From Nematostella vectensis (taxonomy: Eukaryota > Cnidaria > Anthozoa > Actiniaria > Edwardsiidae): a DNA stretch of 64,000 nt. The notes below the pieces were generated by a model. That model worked only from the letters and a program-made list of their open reading frames with translations. It was not told where the DNA came from and searched no databases. Below are positions 54,030-64,000 of the stretch, piece after piece. The translations under genes were made by a program, and so were the position numbers. Every line of letters begins with the position of its first letter. The first letter of the stretch is position 1. The DNA is taken from positions 4,942,627-5,006,626 of the forward strand of contig NC_064048.1 in assembly GCF_932526225.1 (NCBI RefSeq), in the 5' to 3' direction.

Positions 54030-56600
54030 GTATACAAATCAATGCTATAACACGGACACCCTCAATATATCGGACACTTTCTAAAGTCCTGATGTCAGTA
54101 TATGAACGTAATAACAGACGGACACCCTCCATATAGCGGACACCATCAGTCCTGATGTTAGTGTATGAATATCATAACACGGACACCCTCCATATAGCGG
54201 ACACCCTCTTAAGACCTTATGTCAGTATATGAATATCATTACACCGACAACCTGTAAATTCTGTAAACTCTGTAAATTTTACCTCTAAGCAGAGTTCTCC
54301 TCAGTAACGGAGAAAACAAACACTGTTTCACAGCCCCGCCTTCAACAATCTCTGTATTTTTACCTCACATAGCGGACAACTGGATTGAAATATTTGTGAA
54401 GTCCAATAAAAAAAATGATGACTGCGCGAATGTTTAAAATATGAGGCGTGCGAGGCACTCCCTCAAAAAAAACATCATAAAAAACTTATAACTTCGAGTT
54501 ATATTTTTCGTGGTTATTTTTTAACTTGTGAATGCTTGCAAAGCATTTACGAGTTATTGGAGGGATTTCTGTGTCACTCGATCGTCGGATGTTCGGATCA
54601 TCCGTAAACTTTTTGTGGTCTTTCTGTGCTTTAGCAACACAGCGATCCTTAGATCATATGTATACTTCCGGTTTCGACTTTCCAGTCCGAGAAACACAAG
54701 GGAAAAGCCTGCAGGGTAATAAAAAAAAAGCCTCTGTTAGAAGGATAAAATCGAAGAAGATAGATTTCCACAAATTAATTTTTCACTATTTCTTCCCAAT
54801 CAGCTAAAATAAATATCAAACAAAATTTGTACAAACACATGGCCCTCGCTTATTCATCAAATAACGATTTTGGGCCTTTCTAGAATGTTAACATGCATAA
54901 AACACATTATATGACAGTAGCGTGATCAATTATTGCGGGTATTTTATTTTGTTTCCGGAAAGAATATGCGCTGAAATTTGACATGCAAGCAAAAACTTTT
55001 AGAACGGTACGATACCAATAGCATTAAAACTAATTTTAGCTAGAGTTCGATCCAGCAATGTCACGTTAGTGTTAGCTGTGCGGACATTTGTCTCCGCAAG
55101 CGGCCCGGGTTTGACTCTCACACTCCCACTGATTGCATTTTTTCTCTCTTTTTTTTTTTTAATTTAAAATAGTAATAATAATAATTATTAATTATATTGT
55201 TCTTAGTGTGTCATGACATCAAAAAAAAAAAAGGTATAGCGCCTTATGTACCCTCAGCATCTTGGATGTGTTTTATCTCTTCTGCACACAAGAAAATATC
55301 TAGAAAGGAATGCATTCACGAGTTGGCTCACACAGCCTTTGATTACACTAGGTTACTGAATCTCTCTGCAAATGTATGTGTTTTTTTGTGGTTATGGGCC
55401 TATATGTCCTGTGTCCTTGGAGATTGATTTAGATATAGTTACTAATTAGGGTAGACTACTTGTAGGAGTTGGAATTTTTTATTTTGCATGAAAACCCGGA
55501 AATCGCTATTTGGCCGCCATTTTGGAAAATACGGACGCAGAGGAGTGGGGCGAGCGATTTTTTCCCAAAAATGGCTATACTTTTGGCAGTTTGCAGAGAT
55601 GACCTTTTTAAAATAGATTATAGAAACTCGGATTATATGCATATTTGCTCTTAGAATTGGACATTCAGAAGTGAAATTAATTAACAGTCATAGCTTTATC
55701 AGACATTACTTCACGTTGGTAATTTAACCGGCTAAAGCCAAATCCACATCTTTTCAGTTTAAACTTAAATCATAAATCTGGTTTGCTTTTTAAATTGGAA
55801 TTTTTAAAATACTGTTTAGATGTACCGAGAAATAATACGTCAGTCTTCGTGATCCCTCGATCACTAACGACGTAATTACTTTAAAATACTTCAACGGTTC
55901 GTGATCAGAATGACATTTATAGATCCATAACAAGGGACCATGCAAGGAGGAGACTCGGAAATGTACGAACGACACATACAGCGTAACAAGATCTGAAAAA
56001 GAGTCGCAACTAGTCAAATGGTTTTGTATGGGGATGCAATAGCTGTAAGTATCGAGTTTTAGTTTCTAAAGCATCCGAACGTGCTTTTACTCTTAAACAC
56101 CGGAAAAAATATTTGATTGTTTGCAACCATTAGCGAAAGGCAAATAGCACGAAAAATAGTACTCCATTTACCAAACTCACTAGAAAATAACTGAATAATT
56201 TCTTAAGATCAGCCTTATGGAAATTTAAATTTTCGCGCACTATCTTTCTAAAAATGGCAAAATGACAGAACACCTAGATTCCTAAATTTTACGGAAAGAA
56301 ATTATGGGTGGAATAGCTATAATTGAAATAGAGGTGTATAAAGAGAGTGGGGAATCTAACAAAGGGCCGTGTTCATGTCGTATTTATGATTCGTGTGTTG
56401 CCTTTTTTCTGGTATTACGTGAATGGGCTAAAAGCGGTTGCTAAGCGGGTTTGTAGCTATTGCCGAAAGTATGGCTGTATTGTATTTGAGCGGCGAAAAA
56501 ATCAATCCGAGACTGATAATGCATATTGCTTTGTCATGCCGAATGCGTACATGAAACATCAATAGCATGCTTTCTGCTTTTATATTGCTCTGTCTAGCCG
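54030..56600 (+). repeat. Kilobase-scale repeat, unit 1
   Basis: Begins with several tandem ATAGCGGACACC/CGGACACCCTCCATATAG motifs separated by TCAGTATATGAATATCA. It continues with GCGAGGCACTCCCTC, GGTAGGAGTTGGAATT-like sequence, GGAAATCGCTATTTGGCC and GCTAAGCGGGTTTGTAGCTA. The same succession occurs at 57967-59614 and 59615-61598. No coding frame is preserved among the copies. Confidence 0.7.
55065..55160 (+). mobile_element. Short tRNA-like SINE fragment
   Basis: GTTAGTGTTAGCTGTGCGG (A-box-like) and GGGTTTGACTC (degraded B-box) resemble the head of the SINE at 12863, followed by a T/A-rich tail. It lies within repeat unit 1. Confidence 0.45.
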
Positions 56601-57966
56601 AATGAGTAAACACCAATAGAAAGTAGTACCGTTTCCAAAACGAAAGGAAAAATTAGTGCATATATTTTGTTTATGGTGTGGGTCCTTCTGACGGCCGGTA
56701 CAAGCCGGTTGAGGTGTCAATGTGTTAAGAAAATGTGAAGGACTAGAAACAAGCTCTTTGGAGAAGGGAAGCAAATGTTATAAAACATGACATGGCGCCT
56801 TTAAAAATTATCAAACATTTTTGGTGGAATGAAAGCAAATAGCAAGGTCACCTACGGATTTCGGGGTCGGCTTAGAAATGTACTAATGTACAATTTTTTT
56901 TCGGAATTTGTATTTCTAGATGTTTTTGTTACCACCATCACCATTTTCGGGAGATTTTTACGTCCGACATGCTTTTAAAAAGGAACCCTAGTATTTTCGG
57001 GAGCGAATATACAAGGGACATTACCTAAAAATTTCGCTTAAGGATCTTAGAATCGCTAGGAGTTTCATATGCCTCGGGATGAGTAACTAGATTTTTCGGA
57101 TGGCTGTTATTTCGCCTAGCAAATCCGAACAGATAAAAAATATCTAGGAAAGCACTATAATGTTAAAAAAAAAAATAACTGCAAACAAATAAAAACGGTA
57201 TCTTAACTCATTTTAGGCCGGTTGTGAAATTTTAGTCGTTGGGCGCCCTTGGGACATAACTTCTTAAAAAATAAAACAGCGTGAAACATAGACTAGAATT
57301 AACATGTTTCTGGTTGAAATGAAGCAAATATAAAACGGAACATGACGCCTTTAAGAGACCGTGAAACATGAACTAGAAGGAAGAGAAATCAAATACAGCA
57401 GGACATGACGCTTTTAGAATTAACGAGAGTTAAATTAGCACGTTTTGCGCATTAAGCATTACAGATAATGGTAGCCTTTAATAGTCCCGGCCAGGGAGAC
57501 CACAAAAAATTCACTGAAATATAACACGCTCGAATCATCTCACAAAATTATGATGTACGCCTCTGTGAACAAATAGCTTTCAGCTGCGCTGACGGTTTCG
57601 GGAATTAGCCCTTCATTTTAGCAAAAAAAGGTGTTCTATGTGGGCTAGAAGTCTTGGGCCTTGCCATGCACAACCACATAGAACACTTTTCTTCTTTGGC
57701 GGAAAGTCCAAAAATTAGGCACTACAAAAGCGTGACTTCTGGACTATCTCCGAGCGCTCACCTGATCTAGAGGGAAACCTGGTCCCAATAGGGTTTCGCG
57801 CCTTTTGTGTATATTATGGTTATTACGTACTACGGACGCGAAAAAACAGACTGGCTAGCAGGTTTGCCATGCCCTGTACTCTCGATGAAAGGGTCAATGA
57901 CCTGTTCTTCTTCTCCCTTATTCCTTTTTTTTTTTTTTTTTACAGAGGTGTGCAGCACATCAAGGG
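56601..57966. other. Unique-looking spacer between repeat units 1 and 2
   Basis: No exon recognised. A roughly 70-bp hairpin lies at 57625-57697 (GGTGTTCTATGTGG and CCACATAGAACAC). Short GAAACATGAACTAGAAGGAA-type blocks repeat between 57280 and 57420. Confidence 0.4.
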
Positions 57967-59614
57967 TAAGCGGGGGTTAATTTATTCCACCACGACCCTG
58001 CAGACCAATTAGTTTTTTTCTACAGTTTGTTTGAATTCTTTATTATATATATTCAATAACAACAACAACAAATCACAAAATAGAGTTATTTTATGAGATG
58101 ACTCAGCATTTTCAACCGTCAAATGACAATCAAATATTTTTTTATCCTGTATAAGGGATTTCGAACGTTTGACTAAGTAGAATTAACTGGAACGTTTATC
58201 AGTCGCTGCTTTTCACTTATTATATATATATATATTTAAAATATTCAATAAAGATTGATTTTATTGTTTCCATCATCAACGTTTTCTAATAATAATCATT
58301 TTTCTCCATATAACGGACCTAAAGTCAGTATATGAATATCAAAACACTTAAAACCTTCAAATAGCGGACTATTTTAAAGCCCCTATATCCTTGCTAGACA
58401 AACTATGTCAATTTTAACTCTTTCAAGCAGACCCTTTATTAGCGGAAGACGAAGGCGCTTCAAACTCTCTGTATTTTTTACCCCATATAGCGAACAAATG
58501 AAGTGAAATATTTGTGAGTCTAATAAAAAATGATGACTAATATTCTTTTTTATGATAAAATTATGCGCGAATGTTTAGCATTATATAGGCGTGAGAGGCA
58601 CTCGCCTCGAAAAAAAACGTAATTGGAGATACTATCTTCGTAAAAAAAGAAAAACATACAATAATTTTTCTGCAATAAGTTATATTTTTCTTGTTATTTT
58701 TGAATACCAAGAAACTGGATATCTCTTGAAAGGTATTTGATTTCTTTTTCTGGTTATGGTTCATATATCCTCTGTCCCTGGGGATAGATTTACATTGGAT
58801 TTTTTTTATTTGGCAAGAAAAACCGGAAATCGCTATTTGGCCACCATTTTGGAAAATACGGTGAGGCGAGCGATTATTTTCCAAAATGGCTATACTTATG
58901 CCAGTTTGGAAAGATGGCCCTCTAAAGTGGATTATAGTAATTCGGATTATAGGTATATTTGTTATTAGAATTGGACATTTAGAAGTGATACAAATTAACT
59001 GTTATAGCTATATAAGACATATTTATTCACGTTGGTAATTTAACCGACTAAAGACAAATCCACATGTTTTCAGTTTAAACTGAAAGCATTAATCTGATTT
59101 GTTTTTAAAATTGGAATTTTTAAAATACTGACAAATGGTCAAATGGTTTTGTATGGGGTTGAAATAGCTGTAAGTATCGAGTTTTAGTTTCTAAAGCATC
59201 CGAACGTGCTTCTCCTCTTAAAAACCGGAAAAATTTATTTCATTGTTTGCATCCATTAGCGAAAGGGAAATAGCACGGAAAAAGTACTTTATTTACCAAA
59301 CTCACTCGAAAATAACTAAATTATTTTCTAAGATCAGCCGATGGAAATTTATTTTTTCGCGCACTATCTTTCAAAATATGGTAAAATGACAGAACACCTC
59401 TAGATTCTTTTATTCTACGGAAAGAAATTATATGGGTGGAATAGCTATAATTAAAATAAAGGGGTATAAAGAGAGTGGGGAATCTAACAAACAGCCGTGT
59501 TCATGTCGTATTTATGATTCGTGTGTTGACTTTTTCTGGTATTACGTGAATGGACTAAAAGCGGTTGCTAAGCGGGTTTGTAGCTATTGCCGAAAGTATG
59601 GCCACCAATCTAAG
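57967..59614 (+). repeat. Kilobase-scale repeat, unit 2
   Basis: Starts AGCGGGGGTTAATTTATTCC, followed by CACGACCCTGCAGACCAATT and a CAACAACAA tract. It then has TATAGCGGAC motifs, GGAAATCGCTATTTGGCC and GCTAAGCGGGTTTGTAGCTA. At its end it runs directly into the same start motif, so units 2 and 3 are head-to-tail. It lacks about 200 bases present in units 1 and 3 (55800-56010 equivalent). Confidence 0.75.
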
Positions 59615-61598
59615 CGGGGGTTAATTTATTCCACCACGACCCTGCAGACCAATTAGTTTTATTTTCTACAGTTTGTTTGTATTCTTTATTATATATCATC
59701 AATAACAACAACAAAAAATCACAAAATCGAGTTATTTTATTCGATGACTCAGCCTTTTCAACCGACTAATGACAATATAATATTCGTCATCCTGTATAAA
59801 GGGTTTTGAAGGTTTTTACTAAGTAGGATAAAGCAATTAGTGGTAGAATTAACCGGAGCGTTTATAAGTCGCAGCTCCATGTTGTTTTCATCATAAAGAC
59901 CTGATGCCAGTATATGAATATCATCAGACGGATACCCTCCATATAGCGGACACCCTCTAAAGACCTAATGTCAGTATATGAATATCATAACACTGACAAC
60001 CTCCATATAGCGGACTATTCTAAAGCCGCTATATCAATGATAGACAAACTCTTTACCCCATATAGCGGACAACTGGTTTGAAATATTTGTCATATGAAGA
60101 AAATGTTGTCAGAAAACTTAGTTTCTTTTCAGGGACCTTCTCAACTAAGTAAAGATGGTCACAGTAACTGTTTTTCTCTTCTGGTTACAAGTAATTAAGT
60201 TTACGAAGCGACTCTGGGGTACGCTTACCTTAAAAATTACAAGAATCATGCAGATTTTCCAAATAAGGAATTTATTAGTCTCCTTATATGGAAGTGATCG
60301 CTTTAGGCAAAAACGACAATTTTTGGCTCAATTTTCTTGATATGGAAGTCCAATAACAAATGATGACTAATATTTTATTTGATGATAAGACTGCGCGAAT
60401 GTTAAAAAAATGAAGCGTGCGAGGCACCCCCTCGAAAAAAAAAATCATAAAAAACGTTTTAACTTCGAGTTATATTTATCGTGGTTAGGGGGGGGGGGGG
60501 GGGAGGAAAATGTTTTCTCAAGACAACTTAAAATTTTGAAGTCCCCCTTTCATTGTAAACATTTTGACCTCTCCCCCTCCCACATAGAACCCCCAAATTT
60601 TCTTTCTCTTTCCCTTAGAGACCTTTTTTTTCGAAGACCCCCTCTTTTTGGTGGTTAAAAATTTTCAATTATGAGCCCCCCCTTCAATATCTTCCCTTAC
60701 CCCCCCTCGGTGTATTTAATGACTTTAATGAATTTATCCTGTGTCCCAGGGGATAGATTTATAGATAATATAGTTATTAATTAAGAAAACCTATTTGTAG
60801 GAGTTGGAATTTATTCGGCGATAAAACTCAGAAATCGATAATTTTTTTTTCCAAACTGGCTATACTTTTGGCAGTTTGCAGAGATGACCTTCTAAAAATA
60901 GATTATAGAAACTCGGATTATAGGCATATTTCCTCTTAGAATTGGACATTTAGAAGTGATATAAATTAACTGTCATAGCTTTATGAGACATATTGCTTCA
61001 CGTTGGTAATTTAACCGACTAAAGCCAAATCCACATATTTTCATTTTAAACTGAAATCATTAATCTGATTTGTTTCAAATTGGATTTTTAAAAATACTGT
61101 TTAGATGTACCGAATAATACGTTAGTCTTCGTGATCCCTTGATCCCTAACGACATAATTACTTTAAAATACTTCAACGGTTCGTGATCAGAATGACATTT
61201 ATAGATCCATAACAAGGGACCATGCAAGGAGGAGACTCGGAAATGTACGAACGACACATACAGCGTAACAAGATCTGAAAAAGAGTCGCATCTAGTCCAA
61301 TGGTTTTGTATGGGGATGCAATAGCTGTAAGTATCGAGTTTTAGTTTCTAAAGCATCTCCTCTTAAACACCGGAAAAAAATATTTGATTGTTTGCATCCC
61401 ATAAGCGAAAGGCAAATAGCACGAAAAAAAGGAACTTCATTTACCAAACTCACTCCAAAGTAACTAATTTCCTAAGATCAGCCGATGGAAATTTATTTTT
61501 TCGCGCACTATCTTTCTAAAAATGGCAAAATGGCAGAACACCTTAGACTCTTTCATTCTACGGAAAAAAATTATGGGTGGAATAGCTATAATTTAAAA
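59615..61598 (+). repeat. Kilobase-scale repeat, unit 3, with nested MITE
   Basis: Third copy, starting AGCGGGGGTTAATTTATTCC. Relative to unit 2 it carries an insertion at about 60091-60343 that matches the interior of the TTAA MITE at 52171-52574 (GATGGTCACAGTAACTG, GACAATTTTTGGCTCAAT), and a poly-G block near 60487. It ends where the DIRS-related inverted repeat begins. Confidence 0.75.
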
Positions 61599-61858
61599 AT
61601 TAAACGAGACTAACCTGTAAGTCGGAGTTTGATTGTAATTCTATCTCGTCATCAGTCAGGAACGAAGGAGTCACATGAGAAGCATGGCTTGCTCTACTAG
61701 CCATTCTTTAAAGTGCCAAATGTAATTAGGGAAAATTTAGGAACGAATGGAGTCCGAGAGGGAAAATACCAGGGTAGGGCTTGTGGCTCCTTCGTTCCTG
61801 ACTGATGACGAGATAGAATTACAATCAAACTTCGACTTACAGGTAAGTCTCGTTTAAT
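61599..61858. mobile_element. 72-bp inverted repeat at the end of a DIRS-like element
   Basis: Arms 61599-61670 and 61787-61858 are inverted copies with only a few mismatches (CGAGACTAACCTGTAAGTCG, TCTATCTCGTCATCAGTCAG, GAACGAAGGAG), around a loop of 116 bases. A third, direct partial copy (AATTCTATCACGTCATCAGG, GGAGTCACATGAGA) follows at 61863-61911. Inverted terminal repeats with an additional internal complementary copy are characteristic of DIRS retrotransposons. Confidence 0.75.
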
Positions 61859-62193
61859 CTTTAAATTCTATCACGTCATCAGGTTACGTCACTACGGAGT
61901 CACATGAGATTTGAAAGCCCTAGTTACATGAGGCTATGAATCGAGTCGATTCAAGTCAATGAAAATCGGGTCGTTTATTGTAAGTCGTAAAGTATCAAGC
62001 AACAAACAGGCATTTACAATATGAAAAACAAATCATGTTCACGTAACTGGCGTGCGTTTTATATAATAATGACAAGCTGGTAATTTTACAATTGTCTTTT
62101 CTAACTTCCTGTACAAACAAAGTGATCTATAAGGGATCAGCCAAAACTGTTCTCTATTGGTTTGTCATAATACTTGGCAAATGTTTGTGCGTT

Positions 62194-62530
62194 TTACCAA
62201 CCTCCCGCCTTAAGTATGTATCTCAATGAAATACCGCTCGCTTTATCATAAGAGACGGACGCCGGCCTATTACCCGAGAACTGTGTAGTATCTATACCGG
62301 AGCTTCTCATAACATGTTTTGTCCACTTTGCGATAGTAGAGCTAGTAACGGTTTTACGAGGCTTTACGTAGCTAATCAAAAGCTTGGTGTGTTTCCTAAG
62401 ATTTTTCGTTAATTCCAGGTAACGTCTAAGATACGTTACAATACATAGATTAGGATTTGACGGGTAAGCCTTTAATTGGATCGGCTCTAGATGCCTACCC
62501 GGCTTGGTAGTCTTAAGTGTTTCTCTGATA
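62194..62530 (-). pseudogene. DIRS-type tyrosine recombinase fragment
   Basis: About 112 codons open on the minus strand: LEPIQLKAYP, CIVTYLRRYLELT, KLLISYVKP, VTSSTIAKWTKHVM, GIDTTQF, then a degenerate RPASVSYDKASGISL and ILKAGGW before a stop. This is the pattern of DIRS tyrosine recombinases, which integrate the circular element copy. The HxxR box is degraded, and the catalytic tyrosine beyond GW is lost, so it is inactive. It lies directly after RNase H remains, implying an internal deletion. Confidence 0.8.
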
Positions 62531-62542
62531 GAAAAAATTACT

Positions 62543-63341
62543 TTGTAATTTTTTTGGTTTTAGCTTCACCAAAAACAGCGCCCCATCCTTCATTGGAGGC
62601 GTCTGTGGTAAGCTCGGCATTAGGAGGGGGCCGTGAGATCACGTTGAATGAGTTTCAAAGATTATCACACCACCACTGTAACTCTCTGCGAGAATCATGT
62701 GAGATGGTCATACATTTGTCAAAATCGCCTTTGGCAACTCTTAGGTTAACAGCCTTAGATTTTTCGAGCGTACGATAATGCAAAGGCCCGTACATAACAC
62801 CAGGAAACGACGATACTAGTTTCCCTATCGTACATGCAACGTCTCTGATTTTCGGCTTCTGATGCCGTAACAACGTATTGCAATTCCGCAAAACACCGGT
62901 TGCTTTCTCTTCGGTTAACGAAACCGTCATGCTCACGGAGTCGATAATAAAGCCCAAAAATACTAATCTCTGTGATGGCTGGAAAACCGACTTGTCCAGG
63001 TGAATTACAAAACCTAGCGCGTCGAACAGATGAAGGGTTTCGCTTACGTTATCAAGGGTTTCGCTTATCGTTATCGCTTACGTATACCAAGGCAACATGC
63101 CCGGCTCTGTGCAACACCGTGAGCGGTGGCTTAAGCAATTTCAGTTGGGCAAACAAGTATATTGATACAGTTTGTCATTCCATTGAAAACGAAGAAATTT
63201 CCTGTCTTCGTTAGCAATGCCTACTGAGTAGTAAGCGTCTTTTAAATCAACTGACGCCATGAAACAATCTTTTTCGACCAACTTAAGGTAGTAGCACTGG
63301 CTTTTTGGGGGTTTGTATTTTGAAAGTTCAAAACTTCCCAA
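62543..63341 (-). pseudogene. DIRS-type reverse transcriptase and RNase H, broken
   Basis: Pieces in order on the minus strand: FMASVDLKDAYYSVGIA and LYQYTCLPN (63341 to about 63141); a frame break with loss of the expected stretch after LPN; LLKPPLTVLHRAGHVALVYV, with SDN in place of the catalytic DD; a further break; LGFIIDSVSMTVSL, IGKLVSSFPGV, GPLHYRTLEKSKA and ELQWWCDNL (62957-62655); then an RNase H-like TTDASNEGWGAVFGEA near 62560-62610. RT in this family copies the element RNA. Several frame breaks and altered catalytic residues make it dead. Confidence 0.85.
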
Positions 63342-63746
63342 CGTTTAACATTAAAATATCCATATTTCTACAAATTATAAAAGAGTTATAATATAATGGA
63401 TTCCTGTTATTTTTGCAATGTGATACCCTCTCCTAATTGGATTAGCCCTACCCCCCCTGTCTTAAAATCACTCGTTCACCTTTTTCTCTTTAACCGCGTC
63501 ATTTTCGACCAACTTAAGGTATAGCACTGGCTTTTTGGGGGTTTGTATTTTGGAAGTTCAAAACTTCCCAACGTTTAACATTAAAATATCCATATTTCTA
63601 CAAATTATAAAAGAGTTATAATATAATGGATTCCTGATATTTTTGCAATGTGATACCCTCTCCTAATTGGATTAGCCCTACCCCCCCCCCCCCCCCCCCC
63701 CCGTGTCTTAAAATCACTCGTTCACCTTTTTCTCTTCAACCGCGTG
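63271..63746. repeat. ~235-bp tandem duplication with poly-C expansion
   Basis: 63271-63501 and 63502-63746 are near-identical (TTTTCGACCAACTTAAGGT, GGCTTTTTGGGGGTTTGTAT, AACGTTTAACATTAAAATAT, CTCCTAATTGGATTAGCC). They differ mainly in a C run of about 6 bases in the first and more than 20 in the second. The first copy overlaps the start of the RT remnant. Confidence 0.9.
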
Positions 63747-64000
63747 CGCTATGGATATAATTATTTCGGTATTCTCAAGTAACCAGTTGCATTGACAATT
63801 TGTAACTTGCAAACTGTTTTACCCCTTTTAAAATTGGCAAAAAAAATCACTTCAAAAATGAAGTGTTTAAACAGTGTTTAAAGTATCCATTTTGAAATGA
63901 ATTTTTTCTGTGAAAGCGTTTAATGCTTTGAGATTCAAAATTAGCCGGTGGCTACCATCTTATTTGGGCCGAGTAAGTATGTCAGATATGATCTTACCAT
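63747..64000. other. AT-rich end of window
   Basis: No feature recognised. It contains a short AAGTGTTTAAACAGTGTTTA direct repeat. Confidence 0.4.

Overview
The window is eukaryotic nuclear DNA: AT-rich, with multi-exon genes, GT-AG introns, tRNA-derived SINEs, small inverted-repeat transposons and a DIRS-type retrotransposon. Two rhodopsin-class peptide-receptor-like GPCRs, a Cys-loop anion channel and a copine point to an animal with a nervous system. Together with the repeat style, this suggests an anthozoan cnidarian such as a sea anemone. The species is inference; I could not search databases.

Layout. 0.3-1.5 kb: intronless GPCR on the minus strand. 1.5-16.8 kb: a gene desert of MITE-like, SINE and minisatellite repeats. 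16.9-20.8 kb: a three-exon GPCR on the plus strand, fully reconstructed (377 aa). 23.7-37.1 kb: a nine-exon Cys-loop receptor subunit on the minus strand, reconstructed with every splice phase consistent (442 aa, Pro-Ala-Arg anion-selectivity motif before TM2). 40.2-40.95 kb: two more exons of a second Cys-loop ligand-binding domain, with no membrane part found. 41.7-50.1 kb: a seven-exon copine on the minus strand (601 aa), whose fourth intron holds a 315-codon single-exon ORF on the same strand. 51.3-52.0 kb: a small unrecognised gene on the plus strand, divergent from copine. 52-61.6 kb: repeats, including kilobase-scale direct repeats. 61.6-63.4 kb: a decayed DIRS element (RT, RNase H and tyrosine-recombinase pieces, with a 72-bp inverted repeat).

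The receptor genes could all act in cell-cell signalling: two G-protein-coupled receptors and a ligand-gated anion channel. Copine is a membrane-binding signalling protein. Nothing in the sequence shows that the genes act as one unit.

The most unusual feature is how tandem repeats relate to exon edges. In the channel gene, intron 2 is almost entirely a roughly 100-copy 46-bp satellite. Intron 7 carries five tandem copies of the exon-8 acceptor plus the first exon-8 codons. The exon-7 acceptor is duplicated as a 69-bp unit whose second copy is split by a small transposon with a clean target-site duplication. In the GPCR at 17-21 kb, the exon-2 donor is also tandemly copied three times. The phase-matched orphan ligand-binding exons upstream of the channel are the best candidate for something functional and new.
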